Of a stretch of 16,206 bases of DNA, positions 7,880 through 14,129 are shown in pieces. The DNA comes from Thermoplasmata archaeon (lineage in GTDB: Archaea; Thermoplasmatota; Thermoplasmata; Thermoplasmatales; Thermoplasmataceae): NCBI GenBank assembly GCA_021793945.1, contig JAJYRT010000027.1, forward strand, positions 1-16,206, given 5' to 3'. Below the pieces are notes generated by a model, which did not search any database, was not told the DNA's origin, and saw nothing but the letters and a program-made list of their open reading frames with translations. Position numbers and translations under genes: made by a program. How positions within the stretch are numbered: the first letter of the stretch is position 1; each line of letters begins with the position of its first letter.

Positions 7880-8593
7880 CTATTCCCTTCTGCCTGTGGG
7901 GGTTGAATTCCTGTATTCAATCATCAGGTTAACGTAGGATTCCATTGCCCTCATTATCTTGTTAAGTCCCTTGCTGAGGTGTTCCTGCACAGTAGACTCT
8001 GAAATTTCATTTGAGGAGGAGAGCTGTTCCAAAGTGATCCTTCTTGGAGAGGAGAAATAACCATTTCCAATGGCATCCCTGATTACCGCCAACTGCTTCC
8101 CCGTCAGTTCTCCAAGCACACTCGAGATTGGAATGACATAAAAGTCCTTCAGCGATTCTGGCACGATAGGGGCCTTTCTCTCGATCTCAACCTCTCCTAT
8201 CTTCTCCAGCCAATCATACAATCCGGCAAAGCTCTCGCTGTCCAGCGATATGGCCCTGATCCTTTCATTCCCATTCCTGTACGTAACCGGGGCATGCCAC
8301 AGGCAGTTCATGGACTCGACTATCCTTATGGTGGAATTCTCCTTGGAACACTTGCAGGAAAACATCGCAGAAAGCCTGTTCTTGCCGCTGGATTTCTGCA
8401 ACAGGTGCGTTCCAAGCGACTTCGCGATAAGTTCCATGTTTCTCTCCACTTCCTGCAATTCAGAATCTCGCCCATGAAACTCAAGGTAATCCACCGCAGA
8501 ATTGCACCACCTGTACACGGTCACTTCCGGAAAATTGTCCGAGAGAATGCAGAAAGGGAGATCATTCCTTATCCTTAGATCAATTTCGAACAT
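7880..8593 (-). CDS. Bat-type HTH transcriptional regulator with Cys-containing N-terminal domain
   Basis: The protein has 237 residues. The C-terminus is a bacterio-opsin-activator HTH (HTH_10): LTGKQLAVIRDAIGNGYFSSPRR (163-185), then LEQLSSSNEISESTVQEHLSKGLNKIMRAM (188-217). The N-terminal domain of about 160 residues starts with the pattern PFCILSDNFPEVTVYRWCNSAVDYLEF (13-39). Its cysteines are C15, C30, C80, C82 and C97, with CKC (80-82) and CLWH (97-100) possibly forming a metal or redox site. The ligand is unknown. The predicted mRNA is leaderless, with a TATA element 28 nt upstream that is shared with the divergent small gene. It lies upstream of the acyl-CoA dehydrogenase on the same strand, so it may control that gene, the divergent gene and itself. 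This is context inference only. Confidence 0.82.
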   Translation of the reverse strand: MFEIDLRIRNDLPFCILSDNFPEVTVYRWCNSAVDYLEFHGRDSELQEVERNMELIAKSLGTHLLQKSSGKNRLSAMFSCKCSKENSTIRIVESMNCLWHAPVTYRNGNERIRAISLDSESFAGLYDWLEKIGEVEIERKAPIVPESLKDFYVIPISSVLGELTGKQLAVIRDAIGNGYFSSPRRITLEQLSSSNEISESTVQEHLSKGLNKIMRAMESYVNLMIEYRNSTPTGRRE

Positions 8594-8616
8594 ATGTACC
8601 GGTCCAGACAGGCACC

Positions 8617-8625
8617 AAATATATC
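8617..8625. promoter_or_regulatory. Shared bidirectional TATA element
   Basis: AAATATATC reads as a TATA-like box on both strands. Its centre near 8621 is 28 nt from the regulator ATG (8593, minus) and 36 nt from the small-protein ATG (8657, plus). That predicts a leaderless regulator mRNA and a roughly 10-nt leader for the small gene. No other good TATA candidate is visible in the 63-bp gap. Confidence 0.5.
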
Positions 8626-8656
8626 ATTTTCGCTCAAATCAAGCAACGTGAACAGC

Positions 8657-8917
8657 ATGGTAAATGCAATAGTGGAACACAGGTGGAAGCCTGAAGATGA
8701 GGAAAAGGTATTCAGCGTGGTCGGAAGTATAATTGAGATGTCGAAGTCCGGAAAACTTCCGGAAGGATTCAAGCTGGGCAGTGTAAACGTCATAGGTGAA
8801 GAGAGGAGGGCAATCTGCAACTGGGAAGCTCCGGGAGTGAGCGAACTAGAGGGACTGGTGAGGGAGGTCAGTCCGCCCACAGAATTTAGGGTATTCGAGG
8901 CAAAGAGAATTCTCTGA
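8657..8917 (+). CDS. Small protein of unknown function, 86 aa
   Basis: I do not recognise this protein with confidence. The ATG at 8657 gives 86 residues. An upstream in-frame ATG (8594) would put the only TATA element inside the gene, so the shorter form is chosen. The pattern is strand (NAIVEHRWKPEDEEKV), amphipathic helix (VFSVVGSIIEMSKSG), LPEGFKLGSVNVIGEERRAICNWEAP, then a helix rich in E/L/V and a final strand (EFRVFEAKRI). This resembles a ferredoxin-like alpha/beta monooxygenase-type fold of the kind seen in DUF3303/DUF4242 proteins, which is inference only. It has no signal peptide or membrane segment and a single Cys. It is divergent from the Bat-type regulator through a shared promoter region and followed by two hairpins, so it appears monocistronic. 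Confidence 0.65.
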   Translation: MVNAIVEHRWKPEDEEKVFSVVGSIIEMSKSGKLPEGFKLGSVNVIGEERRAICNWEAPGVSELEGLVREVSPPTEFRVFEAKRIL

Positions 8918-8939
8918 ATCCCGAACCCGGGGACATTGA

Positions 8940-8980
8940 GGCTCAAGAGCCAGGAGACGACGGTAGCCCGCGTCGTCTCC
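8940..8980. repeat. Two tandem inverted repeats upstream of the aminotransferase promoter
   Basis: GGCTC-AA-GAGCC (8940-8951) is followed one base later by a perfect 10-bp stem, GGAGACGACG (8953-8962) and CGTCGTCTCC (8971-8980), with an 8-nt loop. The second arm ends four bases before the TATA-like GTTATATT at 8985. There is no T-run, so a simple terminator is doubtful. An operator next to the promoter, or an RNA 3' end structure for the upstream small gene, fits better. Confidence 0.7.
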
Positions 8981-8984
8981 ATAA

Positions 8985-8992
8985 GTTATATT
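8985..8992 (+). promoter_or_regulatory. Candidate TATA box of the aminotransferase gene
   Basis: GTTATATT is centred about 26 nt before the ATG at 9015, the spacing expected for a leaderless archaeal transcript. No Shine-Dalgarno precedes the ATG. Confidence 0.5.
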
Positions 8993-9014
8993 CAAAGAAC
9001 GCCGATAGGGCATC

Positions 9015-10109
9015 ATGCGAAGAATCCTTATGCATGTGGGCCCATCGGTCGGAAGTTATGAAGTTCTCCTGAAGTCGGTGAAGGAGGATGTAGGGTTTGG
9101 CTCTCCCGAATTTGTGGAGGCCATGCGCAGTGCCCTCGAAGGAGTGAGATACGTGATGGGGGCAGACAACTCCTTCACGCCCTTCATAATTCCGGGCAGC
9201 GGCACTTCAGCCATGGAAGCTGTCACCACGTTCCTGAGGGAAGGGGACAGGGTGCTGGTTGCGTCAAACGGTCTTTTCGGGGACAGGTGGAGAAGCATAC
9301 TTGAGAGGTACCCGGTCAAGGTCGATTATATTGGGTCCGAGCCTGGAAGATCAATCTCAGCGAAATCCATCCAGGAAATCGCTGAGTCAAAACACTACCG
9401 GATGTCGTTCTTCACGCAGGTTGAAACCAGTACGGGAGTCAGGGCCCCAGTCCCGGAACTGGTGAAGGAAATGAAAAAGGTCTCTGAATTTGTTGCACTT
9501 GATGGAGTTGCGGCCGTCGGTGGAGAAGAGTCTTGCGCTTCAAAGTGGGGGATTGACTACTATGTCACAGCGAGCCAGAAGGCAATAGGTGCCCCGCCAG
9601 GAGCCGGAATCTCGACGGTGTCAGGCAGGCTAATGGAAAACATCCCTGAAAGGTCGGTCTCCGGCTACTCTCTTGACCTGTCCAACTGGAAGAGGACGAT
9701 GGAGTCCTTTCTTGACGGGAAAGGTAGTTACTTCGCCACACCCCCGGTTCACGTGATACTGTCACTGGATTATGCGTTGAGGCTTGCAAGGGAAGAGACC
9801 ATGGACAAGAGGGTCAGGAGGCACATCGCTTCCAGGGACCAGATCGTCGAGGGGATAGAGGAGATGGGATTCGAGACAGTAGCAGAACCTGGCCTGAGAA
9901 GCAGTACAGTGACTGGAGTTTTGACCGGGAAGATTTCTCCGGGGGACCTGCTTGCAGCGTCCTTGAGGCGCGGGGTGGAGTTTGCCCCGGGGGTGCATCC
10001 GGCATTGGCCGGAAGGTACTTCAGGATTGGGCACATGGGCTGGATAACAGAAAAGGACGCCGCGATCGCCGTTCATGTACTGAGGGGGGCACTTAAGGAG
10101 GTTTCCTGA
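9015..10109 (+). CDS. Class V aminotransferase (alanine/serine--glyoxylate/pyruvate type)
   Basis: The protein has 364 residues, typical of fold-type I class V aminotransferases. The N-terminal HVGPSVGSYEVL (7-18) matches the GPxxxxxxVL opening of alanine:glyoxylate / serine:pyruvate enzymes. PGSGTSAMEA (60-69) contacts the PLP phosphate, D163 in ALDGVAAVGG pairs with the pyridine nitrogen, and YYVTASQKAIGAPPGAG (182-198) contains the Schiff-base Lys189. The C-terminal RIGHMGWITEKD (residues 336-347) is also typical. It interconverts an amino acid such as alanine or serine with glyoxylate or pyruvate. Glycine formation would link it to gcvT, although the genes are 8 kb apart. It is predicted leaderless and preceded by a strong palindrome. 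Phosphoserine aminotransferase is less likely on motif grounds. Confidence 0.87.
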   Translation: MRRILMHVGPSVGSYEVLLKSVKEDVGFGSPEFVEAMRSALEGVRYVMGADNSFTPFIIPGSGTSAMEAVTTFLREGDRVLVASNGLFGDRWRSILERYPVKVDYIGSEPGRSISAKSIQEIAESKHYRMSFFTQVETSTGVRAPVPELVKEMKKVSEFVALDGVAAVGGEESCASKWGIDYYVTASQKAIGAPPGAGISTVSGRLMENIPERSVSGYSLDLSNWKRTMESFLDGKGSYFATPPVHVILSLDYALRLAREETMDKRVRRHIASRDQIVEGIEEMGFETVAEPGLRSSTVTGVLTGKISPGDLLAASLRRGVEFAPGVHPALAGRYFRIGHMGWITEKDAAIAVHVLRGALKEVS

Positions 10110-10116
10110 GACTGCA

Positions 10117-10134
10117 TGCAGGAACAGGCCTGCA
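10117..10134. repeat. Short inverted repeat between aminotransferase and thermopsin genes
   Basis: TGCAGG (10117-10122) and CCTGCA (10129-10134) form a 6-bp stem with a 6-nt loop. It sits 16 bp before the thermopsin TATA box and 8 bp after the aminotransferase stop. It lacks a T-run. It could be a transcript-end structure or a regulatory palindrome; its significance is weak. Confidence 0.35.
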
Positions 10135-10150
10135 AACTATCACGAAGCAT

Positions 10151-10159
10151 AATATATAT
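10151..10159 (+). promoter_or_regulatory. Strong TATA box of the thermopsin-like gene
   Basis: AATATATAT is centred about 25-26 nt before ATG 10180 in an otherwise AT-rich leader. It is the best TATA match in the window. There is no Shine-Dalgarno, so a leaderless mRNA is predicted. Confidence 0.65.
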
Positions 10160-10179
10160 GCATTAATAATTACATTGTA

Positions 10180-12765
10180 ATGTCAAGTAGTTTCGCAAAG
10201 CCATTTCTGGCACTGATAATGGTCAGTATCGTCATAATGCAGGTTCCGCTCTATTCGCTGCCAAATGGAGACCAGCCCCTGGCCGTAAGTCATCCGGCTG
10301 CGCCGGCTCATGCACTGATCCCGTCCCATGGGATAGGTCACGTAAACACTGGGGGAAAGGGCAACGCGGTGAACCCATATGCCCTGTATTCAGGGGAGCC
10401 AGCCCCAATGGGAATAGCCGACTTTGGAGTAGGCCCGGGAAACACTCCATATTACTACAACACCACGGCGTTCCTCGGCATAGCAAAGATCAACTCCCTG
10501 AGTGTCAGGGGACTCCCATCCTCAGGAAGGGCCATGAGTTTCCAGCTCAACGTGATCCTACAGTTCAACACCACCCTGGGTTCCTATGATTACTGGATCC
10601 AGGATGTTGCAGAAGTCAACACCACCCAGGGGAGCGGCACGGGCGTGATCACCATATGGAACAACATATGGAACATGTCCGCTAACCCTTCCACCCTGAA
10701 CCCGAACTCCCTTCACGGAAACGGATCCATTTACCTTTACAACTCAGCCGACTACTTCTACTACGATGGGGCTACCACCGCAGGAAGTTCCATAACCTCC
10801 GCCTATCCAACAACACTGCAATTCCTTGTAAAGTCATACCAGACCACGTACGGTGGAAAAGCAGTACCCGCAGTGTCATTCACCTATAATGACGGGTACG
10901 GATGGCAGACATTTGACAACGTTTATTTCCAATTTGCAACCAGTATGGTCAGGGACAATGGTTTCGTTGTCAATGGAAACAGCTACAATCCATACAGGAC
11001 ATTCTTTGATGCGGAACTCGTTATGGGCGGCCCATACAGTGGATACAACACAACGGACAAAGCATCATCCGTGAATTTTTCTCTCGAATACTACAATGGG
11101 CACAACTTCAAGGAAATCTCCAACGCCTACGATTTCGGCAGTGACACGGCGGAGGCAATGTCCAACGTGTTGACGACGGATTACTTCGACAGCTCCACGG
11201 GCCAGTTTTATCTTTCTGATACTGCAGGGAGCGGAAGTCTTACCCGGACTTACTCCAGTTCATACTCAAGCTGGATGACGGTCATCGGTTCTATCTCGAA
11301 GGGATATCTCTATGTGAACGGAACCAACGTGACCGAGTTTGTGAATGACCTGGTGAATGTCACAATGGCTCCCGGAACTTATCACTTCTCGATATGGGAT
11401 GCTTCGACCAAGCAGTTCATAACGGTGGGAAGCGGGAGCTTCACGCTGCTTCCAGGCAAGGGGGTGACATACGAGCTTTCCACAATCGGTTCATACAACG
11501 TCACCTTTGCCGAGACCGGGCTTGCCCCGGGCACCACGTGGTACGTGAACCTCAGTAACCATGTGAATTCTGGCGGAATCAGTGGCGTCACATACACGGT
11601 CTCCCTGTTCAACGGGACGTACACATACAGGGTTTCCGATTCCGGAAGGCTTTATCATCCCGTCTATGCGAACAGTTTTGTTGTAGAAGGAAAGACTGTT
11701 CTGGAAAACATATCCTTCACTCCTGTCATGTACAACGTGACTTTTATGGAATCAGGACTCCCCACAGGTACTGCCTGGTACCTCAATCTCTCAACCGGCC
11801 AGGCAAACGCATCCGTCAGCAGTAATGTGTCCGCAGCGATGTTCAACGGTACTTACACATATACGGTGGCATCCTCAAACAAGATGTATGAACCATCTGC
11901 CTTCACGGGTGCGTTTACTGTGAGCGGAACTGCGCAGAACATCCAGATCCTATTCTCTCCGGTTGAATATGTAGTGGATTTCATCCAAGCGGGAGTGCAT
12001 CCGCCGACATGGAGCATTACAATAACCAACTCTGCAAACTTGAAGGACACGATCACCGGGGCCGGGGACAGGGGGGTACTTCTCTCCAACGGCACTTATT
12101 CCTACTTCGTAAGCTCTGAGAATAAGGATTATGCCCCCTCAGCTTACTCCGGTTCTTTCAATGTCCAGGGCTCCAGGCAGTCGATCACTATCACATTCCA
12201 CGCAGTAAACTACACCGTTTACTTCAACGAGACCGGTCTCCCCAAGAGTGCCTCCTGGATTGTGGACATCGGAGGGCATTCAGAGTCTTCAACCGGGACA
12301 AGCATCCACTTCAATCTTACAAACGGAACCTATTCTGCAGGATTCCCGTCCAGCAGCCTGTACTACGCTGACACGGGCAACCTGAGTTTCAAGGTGGCCG
12401 GGAAGAACGCTACATTCAACGTAAAATTCAGTGAGTATTCATTCATCACCGGGAGCATCACCCCTTCTACAGCCAGTATTTATATCAACGGCAATCCCGT
12501 TTCACACTCCGGAACATTTAACTTTACGGTGAAGAATGGCACTTACACGGTTTCATCCAATGACTCAGGATACCATGGCTATAACCAGACAGTAAAACTT
12601 GCACCAGGGCAGAAGGTGACGATTAACATTGTACTGTCCAAGATCCAGTCAACTTCCTCCTTCACAGCGATCTTCTCGCATTATTTTGAATACATCCTGA
12701 TCTCAGTCATTGCACTCGTGGTACTGGCTGGGGCAGCTATGGTCGGACACAGGAGGGATAAGTAA
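10180..12765 (+). CDS. Membrane-anchored, multidomain thermopsin-family acid protease
   Basis: The protein has 861 residues. A hydrophobic signal segment (about 7-27) leads into a thermopsin (peptidase A5) domain at about 68-435, recognised by APMGIADFGVGPGNTPYYYNTTAFLG (75-100), FQLNVILQF (121-129), YWIQDVAEVNT (138-148) and IWNNIWNMSA (159-168). Thermopsins are secreted acid proteases that work at low pH and high temperature. Four Ig-like repeats of about 80 residues follow (439-517, 518-596, 597-677, 678-753), each opening near YNVTFxExGLPxGTxWY and containing FNGTYTYxV. A PEGA-like domain (about 756-820) and one C-terminal membrane helix (839-855, then HRRDK) complete it. Many NxT/S sites suggest heavy N-glycosylation. 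The repeats and anchor imply display on the cell surface, with the protease head held away from the membrane. The gene is monocistronic, with its own TATA box and terminator. Confidence 0.88.
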   Translation: MSSSFAKPFLALIMVSIVIMQVPLYSLPNGDQPLAVSHPAAPAHALIPSHGIGHVNTGGKGNAVNPYALYSGEPAPMGIADFGVGPGNTPYYYNTTAFLGIAKINSLSVRGLPSSGRAMSFQLNVILQFNTTLGSYDYWIQDVAEVNTTQGSGTGVITIWNNIWNMSANPSTLNPNSLHGNGSIYLYNSADYFYYDGATTAGSSITSAYPTTLQFLVKSYQTTYGGKAVPAVSFTYNDGYGWQTFDNVYFQFATSMVRDNGFVVNGNSYNPYRTFFDAELVMGGPYSGYNTTDKASSVNFSLEYYNGHNFKEISNAYDFGSDTAEAMSNVLTTDYFDSSTGQFYLSDTAGSGSLTRTYSSSYSSWMTVIGSISKGYLYVNGTNVTEFVNDLVNVTMAPGTYHFSIWDASTKQFITVGSGSFTLLPGKGVTYELSTIGSYNVTFAETGLAPGTTWYVNLSNHVNSGGISGVTYTVSLFNGTYTYRVSDSGRLYHPVYANSFVVEGKTVLENISFTPVMYNVTFMESGLPTGTAWYLNLSTGQANASVSSNVSAAMFNGTYTYTVASSNKMYEPSAFTGAFTVSGTAQNIQILFSPVEYVVDFIQAGVHPPTWSITITNSANLKDTITGAGDRGVLLSNGTYSYFVSSENKDYAPSAYSGSFNVQGSRQSITITFHAVNYTVYFNETGLPKSASWIVDIGGHSESSTGTSIHFNLTNGTYSAGFPSSSLYYADTGNLSFKVAGKNATFNVKFSEYSFITGSITPSTASIYINGNPVSHSGTFNFTVKNGTYTVSSNDSGYHGYNQTVKLAPGQKVTINIVLSKIQSTSSFTAIFSHYFEYILISVIALVVLAGAAMVGHRRDK
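11494..12438 (+). repeat. Four tandem Ig-like protein repeats within the thermopsin gene
   Basis: The coding repeats start at 11494, 11731, 11968 and 12211 with a period of about 237-243 bp. Repeats 1, 2 and 4 keep the YxVxFxExGLP opening. Repeat 3 is more diverged, with VDFIQAGVHPPTW. They are diverged at DNA level, so they look like an old duplication rather than a recent expansion. Confidence 0.75.
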
Positions 12766-12773
12766 GCATAGGC

Positions 12774-12807
12774 ATGAGGGCTCTTGACCCTCATCGATCA
12801 CTTTTTT
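12774..12807 (+). terminator. Hairpin plus T6 terminator after the thermopsin gene
   Basis: ATGAGGG (12774-12780) pairs perfectly with CCCTCAT (12788-12794) around a 7-nt loop, followed after seven bases by TTTTTT (12802-12807). It lies 9 bp after the thermopsin stop. The T-run is what archaeal RNA polymerase needs; the stem strengthens the call. Confidence 0.75.
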
Positions 12808-12817
12808 CGCAGGCTAA

Positions 12818-13768
12818 TTCTGTAATGCAGGAAAGCACTCACCCACAGGACATAAATACTGCAAGAATTCGGCAAAACATCTTTAACGTGAATCAGCCCG
12901 GTGCCATTGCAGGCTTGCAAAATGATCCAGACAAACAGTAGGAATGCGGAACTCGTTGATCGGGTTTGCAACCACATTCGTGAGAACACACCGTCCGATC
13001 TCTCGCCGAAGTCCTTTGAGGCTGCCTTCGGCATAAGCCGGTACGGACTCCAGAAAGCGTTTACGGAGTTTATGGGCATATCCCCCAGAAAATAGCCGAG
13101 GAATGCAGGATACAGGCCTTGAAGGAGAGCCTGAAAGATGGAAGTCCTGTACCGGTATCCATATACAGGACCGGTTACAACACGCAGAGGTGGATTTACA
13201 GGAAGTGAATGTTCGAAGTTGGGCCTGAGTACTGCCAGGTAAAGGAACGGATGGAGGGGAATGGCCATAAGATATGGGATTGGAAGGTGTGCCTCAGGTT
13301 ACGTTATGGTGGAAGATACGGACCGGAATTTGCGCAGTAAGCATGGCAGATAGTGAAAAAGATCTCGAAATCCCGATTCTGCGTGAGTATCCGGCCTCGA
13401 ACCCAGTAAGGGAAAGAGGATCATCGGGGAGCCTGAAAGCGGTATTCGATTATTTTGAGACCCATTGGATCAACCTGCCAGTCGACGTTGACGGCATGGA
13501 ATTCCGGAGAAAAGTCTGGGAAGCAATCAGCGCTATTCCATATGGGAAAATGAGGCCCTATAACCAGATCGCGGATTCAACAGGTAATTCAAATTCCTGC
13601 AGGCCGGCGGCAAATGCATGCGGATCAGACCAGGTTCCTCTGCTCATTCCGTGCCACAGGGCAATCCGGAAGGACGGTTCTCTGGCAGGGTACGGCCTTG
13701 GAAAAGAGAAGAAGAGATTTCTTCTGGAAATGGAGGAAGAACTGTGCCGGGAATCTCCTGGAGATTGA
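12818..13768 (+). pseudogene. ada: Decayed Ada-type gene (Zn domain, AraC HTH, O6-alkylguanine-DNA alkyltransferase)
   Basis: Successive frames spell out one Ada protein. 12818-12883 gives FCNAGKHSPTGHKYCKNS, resembling the N-Ada zinc domain, ending at TAA 12884-12886. 12909-12917 gives AGL and, one frame over, ACK, as in AGFRPCK. 12916-13086 encodes the AraC HTH (LVDRVCNHIRENTPSDLSPK, then FGISRYGLQKAFTEFMGISP). A shift at the C5 run 13082-13086 leads to QKIAEECRIQALKESL and TGYNTQRWIYRK, then TGA 13206-13208. A further shift near 13260 gives AIRYGIGRCASGYVMVEDTDR, and one near 13324 gives GICAVSMADSEKD. From there to 13768 the methyltransferase domain is uninterrupted, with LLIPCHRAIRKDGSLAGYG (Cys codon 13652-13654). 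Ada repairs O6-methylguanine and activates alkylation-response genes. The N-terminal half cannot be made as one protein. Ada is mainly bacterial, so acquisition by transfer is plausible. Confidence 0.82.
13343..13768 (+). CDS. Possible residual O6-alkylguanine-DNA alkyltransferase domain (141 aa)
   Basis: Within the Ada pseudogene an open frame runs from ATG 13343 (further upstream to 13274) to TGA 13766-13768. It keeps the Ogt/MGMT core: FRRKVWEAISAIPYGKMRPYNQIA (54-77), the Arg finger helix CRPAANACGSDQVP (86-99) and IPCHRAI with acceptor Cys104, then GYGLGKEKKRFLLEMEE (116-132). Several usually conserved positions are altered (GKMRPY where GxTxSY is common, RPAANACGSDQ where RAVANACxxNP is common), so it may be losing function. 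No clear TATA box or Shine-Dalgarno precedes ATG 13343. Whether it is expressed is unknown; a stand-alone Ogt would be a sensible remnant. Confidence 0.45.
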   Translation: MADSEKDLEIPILREYPASNPVRERGSSGSLKAVFDYFETHWINLPVDVDGMEFRRKVWEAISAIPYGKMRPYNQIADSTGNSNSCRPAANACGSDQVPLLIPCHRAIRKDGSLAGYGLGKEKKRFLLEMEEELCRESPGD

Positions 13769-14129
13769 ACCTTGGAAATTTCAGCAGCTTTGTTTCAAGC
13801 ATGGATGCACAACATAGAAGGAAAACTCAACTGAAGGTCTCGGGTCAAGGACAGTGCGCATGTAAACCATCCTCCTGTCAGTGACTTTATACCACGAAAT
13901 CATGCTTAGAATTATCGAAAGCGGGGAATTATACCGCACAAGTTCAGACAGCACACGTAAGGTTCTTTGGAAATTGCAGAAGGAGTGGTTGTTTCATTCG
14001 AAGTAGTAAAAAGAAGACTCGAGCCAGGACGACAACCCGCTGTTTCCTTAAGAGAAATTGTTACACCACCACTCAATACGTTCAGTCTGGACATGTTAAT
14101 ATGTAAGTTGTGAATAAAGTATAATACTT
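13769..14129. other. 361-bp stretch without a convincing gene
   Basis: Short frames exist on both strands. One is a plus-strand run of about 49 codons ending at TGA 14110-14112 that reads SLEIAEGVVVSFEVVKRR and on to IVTPPLNTFSLDM. Another is a 60-codon minus-strand frame. Neither has a start, a Shine-Dalgarno or a family I recognise. The plus-strand frame has protein-like composition and could be a fragment of a lost gene. The right end holds the promoter of the ATPase gene. No T-run terminator is evident. Confidence 0.5.
14095..14129 (+). promoter_or_regulatory. Promoter and 13-bp palindrome before the DUF234 ATPase gene
   Basis: GTTAATATG (14095-14103) is a TATA-like box about 31 nt before ATG 14130. 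AAGTATAATACTT (14117-14129) is a perfect 6-1-6 palindrome ending at the base before the ATG, covering the predicted transcription start. There is no Shine-Dalgarno. A repressor site is possible, but AT-rich palindromes arise by chance. Confidence 0.4.

Noticed and set aside
8594..8656. Upstream ATG that would extend the 86-aa protein by 21 residues
   Set aside because: The only TATA candidate lies inside this extension, so the longer form would have no promoter.
8953..8980. Palindrome considered as a CRISPR repeat or IS terminal repeat
   Set aside because: It occurs once, has no spacer-like copies nearby and no transposase next to it.
9565..10076. Several minus-strand open frames across the aminotransferase gene
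   Set aside because: They are antisense shadows of a gene with clear PLP motifs; their translations are rich in Pro, Ser, Arg and Cys, as antisense frames often are.
12798..13268. 156-codon open frame on the minus strand
   Set aside because: It lies opposite the decayed Ada gene, its translation resembles no family, and the plus-strand frames show clear Ada homology. It is a shadow frame.
13912..14094. 60-codon minus-strand frame in the gap before the ATPase gene
   Set aside because: It has no Shine-Dalgarno or promoter and no recognised family; it is better kept as part of a non-coding or decayed stretch.
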